This document shows positions 35,691 through 45,457 of a stretch of 64,000 nt of DNA, one piece after another; the first letter of the stretch is position 1; every line of letters begins with the position of its first letter. A program made the translations under genes and the position numbers. The stretch covers positions 209,551-273,550 of the forward strand of contig NZ_CAMLDC010000005.1 in the NCBI RefSeq assembly GCF_946478805.1, written 5' to 3'. Source of the stretch: an uncultured Fluviicola sp. (lineage in GTDB: Bacteria > Bacteroidota > Bacteroidia > Flavobacteriales > Crocinitomicaceae). The notes beneath the pieces were generated by a model. That model did not search any database. It saw only the letters and a program-made list of their open reading frames with translations, and was not told where the DNA came from.

Positions 35691-37216
35691 AGGTTGAGAG
35701 TTGTTTTCTTAAGGGTGTTTGTAATATTTCGGATAGCTTCAAATTGTGGAACGTCCTCATTGATAGTTGGGGACACAGCACGAATTTGGGTATAAATTTC
35801 CTTCGTTTTTGAAGAAAGTTTGTTTTTCTTGGTTTCATCGAGTAAATCAATAGCCTGACAAACCGACATCATATGGATTGCCATTACCTGGAAACCGTTC
35901 TCGATCACTTTTTTGGTGATGACCGCACTGTTTGTTCCCATACTGACGATATCCTGGTTGTCATTGTTGTTCGAAATACTGTGAACGTACATGGAATTCG
36001 AAAGCATCTGGCTTTCTGCCGTGGTAGAAGTCGCCGTAAATTGCATTCCTTGGATTCCGAAGTTCAAACCTAAGGTTTGCGTATTCAGGAATGGAGGGAA
36101 AACCCCGTTGATCTTGCTGTTCAGAAGGAAATTCAATTGTCTTTCTGCCAACATGGTCAATTTTGTGATCACCAATTTGATCTTATCCATTTCCAATGAA
36201 ATGTAATCTCCGTGGAAGTTTCCTCCATGAAATACATTTTCACGTTCCAGGCTGACTACCGGATTGTCGTTGGTTGAATTGATCTCATTTTCTACAATTG
36301 CTTTTGCGAAATCCAAGGTGTCTTTAACGGGTCCAAGAATTTGCGGAATGCAACGAATCGAGTAATATTCCTGAATTTTCTTCTTGAATTCGGTTGTTTC
36401 AGCCACTTTGTCGTCAGAGAAAAGCTCTTCGCGTTTGCGGATCAAGGTGCTGTCTTTCAGGAATTCACGCATTGATTTTGCAATTTCCTGCTGACCAGCA
36501 TGCAGTTTCACCTCGTTTAGTCCAACGGAAAAAGAATCATCATATGCTTCCACGATTTCATTGATCATGGTTGAAGCCGCGATTGCCCAATCCAACAATC
36601 GGTAAGAATAGATCAGGTTCACAGAACCGATTCCCGACATACAGGAAGTTCCATTCATCAGACCTAATCCGTCGCGTAATTTCACTTTCAGAGGAGTGAT
36701 GTTCTTCTCAGCCAAAACTTCTGCAGTTTTTCTGCGAACACCATCGATGTAAACATATCCTTCTCCGATCAGGTTCAAGGCCAAATGCGCCAATTGAACC
36801 AAATCACCGCTCGCACCAACTCCACCGTGTTCGTATATTTCAGGAATAATGTCGTGATTCAGGAATTGAACCAGTTTTTCAATCACTCCATAGCTGATCC
36901 CGGAATTTCCCTGCATAAAGTTCGTCAGTCGGGAAAGCACAACAGCACGAGCCGATTCCGCATCCAATACATTTCCAGTTCCGGAAGAGTGGCTTCTGAT
37001 CAGGTTATACTGAAGTTGGTTGAGTTTATCTTCATCGATTTTGAATTGCGCCATTGGCCCGAATCCGGTATTGATCCCGTAAATGATTTTATCACTTGAA
37101 AATTCCTGAAGAAATGAAAAAGATCTTTCCAGTTCCTTGCGGACGTCGTCAGAAATCACATATTCCTTTTTATCAAGGCTGAAAGCTTCTATTTGTTTTA
37201 AATCGAGTTTGTTCAT
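35687..37216 (-). CDS. Aromatic amino acid ammonia-lyase, probably tyrosine ammonia-lyase
   Basis: 509 residues. The MIO prosthetic group forms from Ala135-Ser136-Gly137 in GGVGASGDLVQ. Tyr46 in YGINTGFGP is the catalytic base. The substrate-selectivity segment reads LQYNLIRSHSSGTG, which agrees with my memory of the Flavobacterium johnsoniae tyrosine ammonia-lyase rather than histidase (usually SHA). It would convert tyrosine to 4-coumarate, the starter of the aryl polyene. Its gene lies between the methyltransferase and ketoreductase genes. Confidence 0.9.
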   Translation of the reverse strand: MNKLDLKQIEAFSLDKKEYVISDDVRKELERSFSFLQEFSSDKIIYGINTGFGPMAQFKIDEDKLNQLQYNLIRSHSSGTGNVLDAESARAVVLSRLTNFMQGNSGISYGVIEKLVQFLNHDIIPEIYEHGGVGASGDLVQLAHLALNLIGEGYVYIDGVRRKTAEVLAEKNITPLKVKLRDGLGLMNGTSCMSGIGSVNLIYSYRLLDWAIAASTMINEIVEAYDDSFSVGLNEVKLHAGQQEIAKSMREFLKDSTLIRKREELFSDDKVAETTEFKKKIQEYYSIRCIPQILGPVKDTLDFAKAIVENEINSTNDNPVVSLERENVFHGGNFHGDYISLEMDKIKLVITKLTMLAERQLNFLLNSKINGVFPPFLNTQTLGLNFGIQGMQFTATSTTAESQMLSNSMYVHSISNNNDNQDIVSMGTNSAVITKKVIENGFQVMAIHMMSVCQAIDLLDETKKNKLSSKTKEIYTQIRAVSPTINEDVPQFEAIRNITNTLKKTTLNL

Positions 37217-37240
37217 GGATTTTAGTAAGTGGAGAGTGAC

Positions 37241-38290
37241 TTATTTCGGTAATTTAACTTCAAGAATAGTGTGGAAACGATCTATGTGGAGGCGATGCTC
37301 CTGAACCGTCTCGAAACCGGCTTTTTCAATGATGTATTTCATGGCTGAAGACGAATACATTTTACTGTTTCCGTTTGCCATTGCAGTAAAGTATAACGAA
37401 GTAGCGATCAAACTGAACTCTGCTGCCGGGAAACGTTGATCATCAATGAATGTTTCCATGATGAAAATCGTTGAATCCGGTTTCATGTTTTTCTTGATCT
37501 TCAACAAGATCGCTTCAATTTCTTTTTCGCTGAAGCAATCCAGGAACTGGCTCATCCAATAGACATCCGCTCCCGTCGGGATTTCTGAATTCGGATCCAG
37601 CATGTTGCGCTCATTGAAATCCACGCGATCCCTGATTTCAGGAATAGCTTCAATATTCGCTTTGGCAACTTCCAGCTGAACAGATAAATCAAAAATACTG
37701 ACACGTACGTTCGGGTCGTGTTTCGTGCTTGCAATAGCCCATTTCCCTGTATTGCCACCGATATCATAAATGTGCTTCGGATGGTGTTGGAAAATGATCT
37801 TCAATGCTTCGCCAAATGAATTGTCTGAATAATGGTGGTCAAATTCGAACCACGATTTTTTCAATTGTTCCGGAAGAATGGATAATCCTTCGTAAATAGT
37901 GTTCCAGGGACCGATTTCTTTCAGCCCTTCCGGCTTACCGTTCAGGATGGAATCCTTCAAATGAAATAATCCTTTATAGCAAATGTCTTGAGTAAACATC
38001 ATGTTTACTTTTGTCATCTCATCTCTTGTTAAGAAGTAACCGATTTTTGAAAGGGTGTATTTATCGCCATTCAACTCTAAAACTTCAGCAATTTTCGCCA
38101 TTTCGACAAGCACACGAACACCGTATTCACTTACATTCCTGCGCTTTGCAATTTCCTCAATCGTTAGACCATCCCGCTCTTCGTACAACTCGTCCATGAT
38201 CCCAAGGCTCGACATAGTATAAACGGTTTGAAAAACAAACGGGCTAAAGGCTATTTTTTGGGCCTCGTACAAGGAGTTTAATGCTTTCAT
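37241..38290 (-). CDS. SAM-dependent methyltransferase with winged-helix dimerisation domain
   Basis: 349 residues from ATG 38290; an in-frame TTG lies four codons upstream. An N-terminal winged-helix (about 35-100) precedes a Rossmann methyltransferase core with IYDIGGNTGKWA as the SAM-binding motif. The layout resembles plant-type O-methyltransferases such as acetylserotonin O-MT. Flexirubins carry a methyl on the aryl ring, so it may methylate 4-coumarate or the chain, perhaps on carbon; that is inference. It is the first gene of the long minus-strand operon, 24 bp before the ammonia-lyase gene. Confidence 0.84.
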   Translation of the reverse strand: MKALNSLYEAQKIAFSPFVFQTVYTMSSLGIMDELYEERDGLTIEEIAKRRNVSEYGVRVLVEMAKIAEVLELNGDKYTLSKIGYFLTRDEMTKVNMMFTQDICYKGLFHLKDSILNGKPEGLKEIGPWNTIYEGLSILPEQLKKSWFEFDHHYSDNSFGEALKIIFQHHPKHIYDIGGNTGKWAIASTKHDPNVRVSIFDLSVQLEVAKANIEAIPEIRDRVDFNERNMLDPNSEIPTGADVYWMSQFLDCFSEKEIEAILLKIKKNMKPDSTIFIMETFIDDQRFPAAEFSLIATSLYFTAMANGNSKMYSSSAMKYIIEKAGFETVQEHRLHIDRFHTILEVKLPK

Positions 38291-38360
38291 GGGTTCAATC
38301 AATATCGAAGTTTGAGTTTAGTTACTTTTCGTTCGATTAGGGTTACTTAAAATGTGGCGG

Positions 38361-38368
38361 CAAAGTTA
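38361..38368 (-). promoter_or_regulatory. Possible -7 element for the long pigment operon
   Basis: The minus strand reads TAACTTTG (TAnnTTTG) about 71 nt upstream of the methyltransferase ATG, in the divergent gap with the CrtI-like gene. No TTG is visible at the expected -33 position. Confidence 0.4.
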
Positions 38369-38462
38369 GAAAAAAAAATAGTTTCTTACTTGCTTGTTAA
38401 ATCTTAGTTCGCGTAAGTTTACTAAAATCAAAAACTCCGACACATCGAAAGGGGTATTTCGT

Positions 38463-38470
38463 TAATTTTG
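38463..38470 (+). promoter_or_regulatory. Possible -7 element directly before the first CrtI-like gene
   Basis: TAATTTTG fits TAnnTTTG and ends 7 nt before the ATG at 38478, so the transcript would have almost no leader. No clear -33 TTG is seen. The location makes it the only candidate I find for the plus-strand pigment operon. Confidence 0.35.
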
Positions 38471-38477
38471 AAGCCGA

Positions 38478-40073
38478 ATGAACGAAGAATTTGACGTTGT
38501 AATTATCGGTTCGGGAGTAAGCGGTTTACTTTCTGCTGCATTGCTTTCCAGATCGGGAATGAAAGTGCTTGTGCTTGAAAAACATTACCTGATCGGGGGT
38601 TATTTACAAGGGTTTGAGCGAAAGGATTTTGTTTTTGATACGGCAATTCATTGGTTGAATCAATACAATGAAGAAGGTACGGTAACCCGTGTTTTCAGGA
38701 TGTTGGGGGAAGATTATCCGAAACCTCAATTGATGAAGCGCATTCAGCGCCATATCTCTGCCAATCATGATTACTTGCTTACCAATAATCCCGATGAATT
38801 GAGAGATCAGTTGATCGGTGATTTCCCACATGAAAAAGCAGGAATCATTCGCTTTTTCAAAGTTGCGAAGCGGATTGCAAAGGTTTCTTTGCGCTTTGCG
38901 GAGTTTTTTCAATCGGTTGAAACCAAATCTCCATTCGAAATTCCATTCTTCCGGATGAAACAGCTTGGAATTATTTATCCGCTAATCCCTTATGCGATAG
39001 GTGGAGATGACGTTAAAAAAGGATTGAGTAAATTTTTCAAAGATCCGGATTTACAGGAATTGTTTTGCACGGAGCGCGATTTGTTATCTTGTATCTTTCC
39101 GATTGCCTGGGCTTATAATTCGGATTACCAGAATCCGCCGATCGGTGGAAGCCAGGTTATTCCGGCTTGGTTGGAAACGCAGGTTGAACCGGATAATTGC
39201 GAGATTCGTTTGAGCTCGGAAGTTATCGGGTTTGATTTTGACGATGACCAAATAAAGGGTGTACGTTATAAAAACCGGGCAAAGGAATACCAGGTCAATA
39301 CAAAATATGTAATTGCCGCATGCGATGTGGATTTTTTATACCGGAAATTGGTTCCGCCGAATTTGGTTCCACCTAAGTTTTTTGAAACACTCAATGATTC
39401 CGAGATGTACAGTTCTTCGGTTACGATTTCCGTAGCATTGGATTGTACGGCGGAAAGTTTAGGGTTTGGACATGAATTGACACTTGTTTGTGAAGAATCA
39501 AGCACACGTGATGAACATAGTTCGGGCGATCCGCATAAATCCGCAATTTCTGTCCTGGCACCAACTGTAAGGGATCAGACTCTTGCTCCGGAAGGAAAAG
39601 GTACAATTACCCTGTATGTTCCCGCCTGGATGGATTACATGGATCATTGGAAGACTGAAAGGAATGCAAAAGGGGAATTCGTTCGGACGGAAGCCTACAA
39701 GCAATTGAAAGAGGACTTTGCCCAAATTATTTTTGACCGTGTCGAATCCAGGTTAGGACTCAATTTGCGTGAGCATATCCTGTTTTATGAAGTGGCTACA
39801 CCGATCACTTATTATCGATATTCCGGAAATAAAAATGGTTCCATGATGGGAACAAGGCCTGGGAAAAAGAATATGCAAAGTAAGATTGCACATTACCGGA
39901 CTCCCATTAAGAACCTGATTATCGGAGGCCAGTGGGCAGAATTGGGTGGTGGAGTACCGATTGCGGTCAAAACAGCTTTCAATGCATCTTTGATTGTTTT
40001 AAAAAAATGGGATAGACCCAAATTCAAAAGACTATTGAACGCATACAAGAACAGCGTAAAACTTCCCAAATGA
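38478..40073 (+). CDS. CrtI/CrtISO-like FAD-dependent oxidoreductase 1
   Basis: 531 residues. The N-terminal FAD-binding motif is VVIIGSGVSGLLSAALLSRSG, followed by GGYLQGFERKDFVFDTAIHWL, as in phytoene desaturase/carotenoid isomerase proteins. Near the C-terminus the segment NLIIGGQWAELGGGVPIAVKTA closes the FAD domain. No phytoene synthase is in the window, so it is unlikely to act on carotenoids. It may introduce or isomerise double bonds of the aryl polyene. It opens the plus-strand operon and is a paralogue of the protein encoded at 43934. Confidence 0.82.
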   Translation: MNEEFDVVIIGSGVSGLLSAALLSRSGMKVLVLEKHYLIGGYLQGFERKDFVFDTAIHWLNQYNEEGTVTRVFRMLGEDYPKPQLMKRIQRHISANHDYLLTNNPDELRDQLIGDFPHEKAGIIRFFKVAKRIAKVSLRFAEFFQSVETKSPFEIPFFRMKQLGIIYPLIPYAIGGDDVKKGLSKFFKDPDLQELFCTERDLLSCIFPIAWAYNSDYQNPPIGGSQVIPAWLETQVEPDNCEIRLSSEVIGFDFDDDQIKGVRYKNRAKEYQVNTKYVIAACDVDFLYRKLVPPNLVPPKFFETLNDSEMYSSSVTISVALDCTAESLGFGHELTLVCEESSTRDEHSSGDPHKSAISVLAPTVRDQTLAPEGKGTITLYVPAWMDYMDHWKTERNAKGEFVRTEAYKQLKEDFAQIIFDRVESRLGLNLREHILFYEVATPITYYRYSGNKNGSMMGTRPGKKNMQSKIAHYRTPIKNLIIGGQWAELGGGVPIAVKTAFNASLIVLKKWDRPKFKRLLNAYKNSVKLPK

Positions 40074-40128
40074 GATATTTTTGTAGCTTTGTCCACTAAT
40101 ATTTCTCCTCTTCCTGAAACTAACACAA

Positions 40129-43100
40129 ATGATCGGTCAAATTTGCGCACGTATAGTTGAATTCTTTCTTAAAAAAAGACTTGTCTTTTGGGGAAGTTTC
40201 ACACTTGTGCTCGCTTTTTTGCTTTTCGGCCTTTCCAGGCTAAAGATCAATGAGGATTTGTATGCCATTTTCCCTCAAGGCAAGGAATTCAAAAAATTCA
40301 ACGACATCGTTCAAAAGAACAAATTGAACAAACAGGTCGTTTTTTCTATAAAAGCCCAAGAGGATGAGGAAATTACCCTGGAGGAACTCGAATCTCTCAA
40401 AACTGATCTGGAAAAACAATTTTCCAATGAACTCAAGGATATTGAAGTAGCAAAAACGGTAGATGAAGGAGCATTGATTGCGTTTCTTCAGAAGAGTTCC
40501 CTTCGAAATCTCACAACGGAAGATTATCGGCAGATCCAAACAAAACTGCAAACGGATTCCATTGAGAAAGGATTAAACCGCACTTCCAAGTTGCTGACCG
40601 GTTCAAATGCATTCTTCATTAGCAAATTGGCTGCAAATGATCCATTGGGATTATTTTATGGACAATTGAAGCAACTCAATCCGAACACCGATTCCAGTAA
40701 TTATGTGGTAAAAGATGGAGTGGTTTATTCACGGGATGAACAGTATGCTTTTTTCTTCGGAACAATTAACCTGAATCAAAAGGATACAAAGAAACTGGAA
40801 GCTTTCGCAGACCGATTAGAGAAATTCAAGAAAACTAAAGCAAAGAAGAAAAGGCTGGATTTTGATTACTTCGGAACCTTCCAAATAGCTGTTGAGAATG
40901 CCAAACAGGTGAAATTTGATGCGTTCCTGACTTCGATTATCAGTATTTCTGCAATCCTCTTATTGCTCGTTTTTTATTACCGAAGTATTCTTGCGCCTTT
41001 TTACTTCCTCTTACCCGGTTTTTTTGGAATATTAAGTGGAGCAGGATTGGTCGGATATCTGCATCCGGAGATTTCTGCCATTTCATTGGCTACTTCTTCG
41101 GTCCTGTTGGGAATTGTGCTGGATTATTCTTTCCATTTCTTCACGCATCTGAAACATTTGGGAAGTGTTGTGAAAACGGTGAAGGAAATCAGTTCTCCGA
41201 TGACTTTGGGAAGTTTTACAACCATTGCTGCACTTTCTGCACTCCTATTCACCAACTCGGTGGTGCTTCAGAATTTCGGGTTGATTGCACTCTGTACTTT
41301 GTCCGGGTCGGTGATTTTCACCTTGTTGTTTCTCCCGGTTCTGATAGAGCTATTAAATATCCGGATCAATGAAAATAGAAACTATAAAAGCAGTTTCAAA
41401 CTAAATAAAACATTCGTTCGAATCTCGTTTTTGCTTATCTCTTTGGTTTCGTTGGTTTTCCTTTACAAATCTTCTGGAGTGAATTTCGATTCTGACATGA
41501 ATAATTTGTCATTCCACACACCGGAGCTGAAGCAGAAAGAGAAGTTTTATACTGGAATCAATCCCAATACGGACAAGAAGCTGTTTGTTTTTTCATCTGC
41601 TCCTACCAAGGAAGATGCCCGTTTTCAAAATGATGCTGTATATGAAACCTTTGTTTCAACCAGGGAACAATACGGTATTTCTGAATTGGTTTCTTTATCA
41701 CCATACCTTCCTTCCGATCGCTCCTTGAAGAAATCGGAAGATAAATGGATCCGGTTCTGGAAATCCAATCCGAACGTGGAAAAGGAGATTAGACAACTTT
41801 CACCTGCGGCCGGATTAAATGCCAATGGTTTTCAATCCTTTTTTCAATCCATTAAAAATCCTTCTTTTGATAAACAGGAAGGAATGGAGTTGGTGAGTGA
41901 AATAGGGCTTAACAAGTTTGTTTCCGAAGATCAGGGGAAACATACCTATGTGACATCGATTACTGTAAAGAAGGATAAACAGGATCTTGTCAAAAAACAA
42001 TTGGCTGAGATTGATGGTGTTTTTGTACTGGATATTTCAGAGATGGCTAAATCCATGTTGAATGTGGTAAAACAGGATTTCGACTACTTGTTCTTATTCT
42101 CTTCACTGCTCGTATTCTTTTCATTGCTGGTTATCTACGGAAGAATCGAATTGACCTTGTTTGCATTTTTCCCAATGGTTTTGGGCTGGATCTGGATTTT
42201 GGGAATCGCAAGTATTTTTGATATCCCATTCAATTTCATCAATATCATTGTTGCTACCTTCATCTTCGGATTGGGCGATGATTTCAGCATCTTCACTACG
42301 GATGGATTGATCCAACAAGCACGAACAGGTGAGAATTCGTTGAAATCCACCCAGTCGGGAATCATTCTTTCCGGAATAGCGACGATTATCGGAACCGGGG
42401 TTCTTATTTTTGCCCGGCATCCCGCGATTCATTCCATTGGAGCGATCAGTGTGATCGGAATCGGATCGATTATGCTCATCACATTGTACGTTCAACCAAG
42501 GGTTTACAACTTCTTTGTGTTGAATCGATTGAAAAAAGGGCGCGGACCAATTACCTTTTTCTATTTCATTTACAGCCTTCTGTTGTTTTTCTACTTCTTC
42601 GTAGGCAGCTTGATCCTGAATATCCTATTGATTTTCATTCTGATCCCAACTCCGATGAAGCGAATCCACAAACGGAATATTCTGAACTTTTGTATTTCCA
42701 AATTAGCCAAATCAACACTCTATGCTGGGATTCATGTTAAGAAAAAAGTAGTTGACAGGCATAAATTGGATTATAAGAACCCAAGTGTCATTATTCCGAA
42801 TCATACTTCATTCCTCGATATCCTGGTTGTGCTGATGCTGAGTCCGAAAACGATTATCATGGTGAAGAAATGGGTTTATAACTCTCCGATTTTCGCACCT
42901 TTTATCCGTTATGGTGGCTACCTGTTTGCTGAAGAAGGAGCCGAAGGAAGTTTGGATGAGATCAGGAACCGCATCGAACAGGGTTATTCAATCGTGATCT
43001 TTCCGGAAGGTACAAGGAGTGCAGACGGAGAAATCAAACGCTTTCACAAAGGGGCCTTTTACATTTCCAAGGAATTGAATATCCCGATCCAACCGTTATT

Positions 43101-43932
43101 AATCCTTGGAAATCACGAAGTCAATCCGAAAAACGACCTGATTATCAACCAAGGCCAGATACTGATAAAACCGTTGGATCGAATGGTTTCCCAGGAAGGT
43201 GAATCATACAGTGAATTTTCGAAACGCACTGTGCGGGTTATGCGTGAAGGAATGCTGGAGTTCAGAAAGGAATATGCAAATACTTCTTTCTATACGCGAA
43301 AAGTTCTTGAGAATTATTTGTTGAAGGGTCCTATTTTGGAATGGTATGTCCGGGTTAAATGGATGATGGAACGAAAGAACTTCGATTTCTACAATCACTT
43401 GATCGGGGATAAAAAACGCATTGTGGATGTTGGCTGTGGTTACGGATATCTTTCCATTTTCTTGAATTATTTTGATCCGACTAGAAAAATAGTTGGAATG
43501 GATTACGACGAAGACAAGGTAGCTGTAGCAAACCATTGTATCAAGAAGTCTGATGGATTGATTTTCCAATATGCAGATATCCGGGAATGGGATTTGCCCG
43601 AAGCGGATGTTTACTTCTTCAATGACGTAATCCATTATTTGCGCCCGGAAGAACAATTGGACTTGTTGAAGAAGGTGAACCAAAAATTGGAAAGAAATGG
43701 AATTATTGTGATCCGGGATGGAATCGTTGAATTCCAGGATCGATTAAAAAACACCAAGTTAACAGAGATACTTTCTACGAAATGGTTTAAATTCAACAAG
43801 ACAACCAATGATCTGTCATTCTTGTCTGCCACCGAAATTGAACGTTTTGCAACAGATAACGGATTTGGATTCGAATTGATTGAGCATTCATCGAAGACAT
43901 CCAATGTATTGATGATTCTTAAAAAACGATAA
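40129..43932 (+). CDS. Trifunctional MMPL transporter / PlsC-type acyltransferase / SAM-methyltransferase fusion
   Basis: 1267 residues. Residues about 1-840 are an MMPL (RND) exporter: a helix near 15-35, a periplasmic loop, then two sets of membrane helices (about 260-410 and 640-790, continuing into 810-840). Residues about 860-1070 are a PlsC acyltransferase with NHTSFLD (near 889) and FPEGTRSADGE (near 957). Residues about 1095-1267 form a class I methyltransferase with VDVGCGYGYL (near 1099). This fusion is a known protein type in flexirubin clusters. It may acylate and methylate a lipid while exporting it. It lies between two CrtI-like genes. Confidence 0.85.
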   Translation: MIGQICARIVEFFLKKRLVFWGSFTLVLAFLLFGLSRLKINEDLYAIFPQGKEFKKFNDIVQKNKLNKQVVFSIKAQEDEEITLEELESLKTDLEKQFSNELKDIEVAKTVDEGALIAFLQKSSLRNLTTEDYRQIQTKLQTDSIEKGLNRTSKLLTGSNAFFISKLAANDPLGLFYGQLKQLNPNTDSSNYVVKDGVVYSRDEQYAFFFGTINLNQKDTKKLEAFADRLEKFKKTKAKKKRLDFDYFGTFQIAVENAKQVKFDAFLTSIISISAILLLLVFYYRSILAPFYFLLPGFFGILSGAGLVGYLHPEISAISLATSSVLLGIVLDYSFHFFTHLKHLGSVVKTVKEISSPMTLGSFTTIAALSALLFTNSVVLQNFGLIALCTLSGSVIFTLLFLPVLIELLNIRINENRNYKSSFKLNKTFVRISFLLISLVSLVFLYKSSGVNFDSDMNNLSFHTPELKQKEKFYTGINPNTDKKLFVFSSAPTKEDARFQNDAVYETFVSTREQYGISELVSLSPYLPSDRSLKKSEDKWIRFWKSNPNVEKEIRQLSPAAGLNANGFQSFFQSIKNPSFDKQEGMELVSEIGLNKFVSEDQGKHTYVTSITVKKDKQDLVKKQLAEIDGVFVLDISEMAKSMLNVVKQDFDYLFLFSSLLVFFSLLVIYGRIELTLFAFFPMVLGWIWILGIASIFDIPFNFINIIVATFIFGLGDDFSIFTTDGLIQQARTGENSLKSTQSGIILSGIATIIGTGVLIFARHPAIHSIGAISVIGIGSIMLITLYVQPRVYNFFVLNRLKKGRGPITFFYFIYSLLLFFYFFVGSLILNILLIFILIPTPMKRIHKRNILNFCISKLAKSTLYAGIHVKKKVVDRHKLDYKNPSVIIPNHTSFLDILVVLMLSPKTIIMVKKWVYNSPIFAPFIRYGGYLFAEEGAEGSLDEIRNRIEQGYSIVIFPEGTRSADGEIKRFHKGAFYISKELNIPIQPLLILGNHEVNPKNDLIINQGQILIKPLDRMVSQEGESYSEFSKRTVRVMREGMLEFRKEYANTSFYTRKVLENYLLKGPILEWYVRVKWMMERKNFDFYNHLIGDKKRIVDVGCGYGYLSIFLNYFDPTRKIVGMDYDEDKVAVANHCIKKSDGLIFQYADIREWDLPEADVYFFNDVIHYLRPEEQLDLLKKVNQKLERNGIIVIRDGIVEFQDRLKNTKLTEILSTKWFKFNKTTNDLSFLSATEIERFATDNGFGFELIEHSSKTSNVLMILKKR

Positions 43933-43933
43933 G

Positions 43934-45457
43934 TTGAACTCCGGAAAAAAAATAGTGGTTATTGGCAGTGGAATCGGCGGCTTGGTGAGTGGTCTGATCC
44001 TGGCTAAGCATGGCTATCATGTCCAGGTCCTGGAGAAAAATCATCAGATTGGCGGTTCATTGCAGGTTTTCAGTCGCGATAAGAAGATTTTTGATACGGG
44101 TGTCCATTATGTGGGTGGATTGGACAAGGGAGAAAACCTATATAAGATCTTCAAGTATTTGGAGATTTTCGATGACCTGGAAATGAGGCGATTGGATGAT
44201 CACGCCTTTGACATTGTTCGTTTGGCAAATGGGATAACTGTTAGTCATGGAATTGGCTACGCGAATTTCAGACAGGGACTGAAAAATAGTTTTCCTGATA
44301 ATCAGGAAGATGTGGATCGCATTGTCGATCAGATTCAATTGTATTGTACTTACTTCCCGCTCTACAATATCGAACTGGAGTCGGAGATAAATTATGTTGA
44401 AAATACTGAAATATTAGAAGTCGGAGCCTGGGAGCACCTGGCAACCTTAACAAGAAATGAAGACCTGATCAAAGTTATTTTAGGTTCAGGACCCTTGTAT
44501 GCCGGATTGAAAGGAGTAACTCCATTTTATGTCGTTGCGCTGATTTTGAACAGTTTCATAAAAGGAAGTTACCGGTTTATAAATGGTGGTTCCCAGATAG
44601 CGAAATTACTGATGAAGAAAATCGCGGAGAATGGAGGAGAGGTGTTGAGAAGAAAGGAAGTGATTTCTGCAACCTATCACGAAAAAGGAACAATCCGATC
44701 CCTGATTTGTACAGATGGTTCGGAATTTGAATGCGATTTCGTAATCTCTAACCTGCATCCCAATGAAACGGTTCGTTTGTTTGGGAGAGACCGATTCAAA
44801 TCGGCTTATGCAAACCGGGTGAAGTCGCTTCCGAATACGATTGCATCATTCATGATTTATATCTCACTTCATGAAAATACGCTTCCATATTTTAATTCTA
44901 ATTATTACGATTATTACACCGATGATATCTGGAATGAAGAGTTCCATTTTTCAGATGCCTGGCCGCAAATGACTTTCACATCCGCACAGGTTTCAAAGAA
45001 TACAAAAGAATACGCTGAATCCATCTCTGTGATGTGTTACCTTGATTTTAATGAGTTCAAAGCGTGGGAAGACTCCGTTCGGACCATTGTGAAAGAAAGT
45101 AGCAGGGAGGAAGCCTATGAACAATTTAAAAAAATGTGTGAGGAGCGCATTTTGAACCGTATAGAAGAACGCTTTCCGGACATCAGATCAAAAGTGAAAA
45201 ATATTTATTCTTCATCTCCCATCACCTATCGGGATTATGTTTCCACACCGGAAGGCTCGATGTATGGGATACAGAAGGATTTCAAACATACCCACAAGAC
45301 ACAGATCAATACAAAAACCCACATTCCCAACCTGTTTCTAACGGGTCAGAACATCGTTTTTCATGGAATTTTGGGTGCGACCATTGGTGCTCTTGTAACA
45401 TCTTTTAATTTTGTAGACAATAAGCAAGTAGTAGAAAAAATCAAAATGTATGACTAA
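43934..45457 (+). CDS. CrtI/CrtISO-like FAD-dependent oxidoreductase 2
   Basis: 507 residues. The FAD motif is IVVIGSGIGGLVSGLILAKHG, followed by GGSLQVFSRDKKIFDTGVHYVGG; the end has NLFLTGQNIVFHGILGATIGA. The only usable start is a TTG at 43934, one base after the stop of the fusion gene; upstream in-frame ATG codons run into stops. This suggests coupled translation. It is a paralogue of the protein at 38478. The likely substrate is the polyene chain or its precursor. It overlaps the next gene by 8 bp. Confidence 0.8.
   Translation: MNSGKKIVVIGSGIGGLVSGLILAKHGYHVQVLEKNHQIGGSLQVFSRDKKIFDTGVHYVGGLDKGENLYKIFKYLEIFDDLEMRRLDDHAFDIVRLANGITVSHGIGYANFRQGLKNSFPDNQEDVDRIVDQIQLYCTYFPLYNIELESEINYVENTEILEVGAWEHLATLTRNEDLIKVILGSGPLYAGLKGVTPFYVVALILNSFIKGSYRFINGGSQIAKLLMKKIAENGGEVLRRKEVISATYHEKGTIRSLICTDGSEFECDFVISNLHPNETVRLFGRDRFKSAYANRVKSLPNTIASFMIYISLHENTLPYFNSNYYDYYTDDIWNEEFHFSDAWPQMTFTSAQVSKNTKEYAESISVMCYLDFNEFKAWEDSVRTIVKESSREEAYEQFKKMCEERILNRIEERFPDIRSKVKNIYSSSPITYRDYVSTPEGSMYGIQKDFKHTHKTQINTKTHIPNLFLTGQNIVFHGILGATIGALVTSFNFVDNKQVVEKIKMYD

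Noticed and set aside
38478..45457. Carotenoid pathway
   Set aside because: Two CrtI-like genes alone do not make one. No phytoene synthase, cyclase or isoprenoid gene is seen, and all neighbours belong to the polyketide-type pigment.
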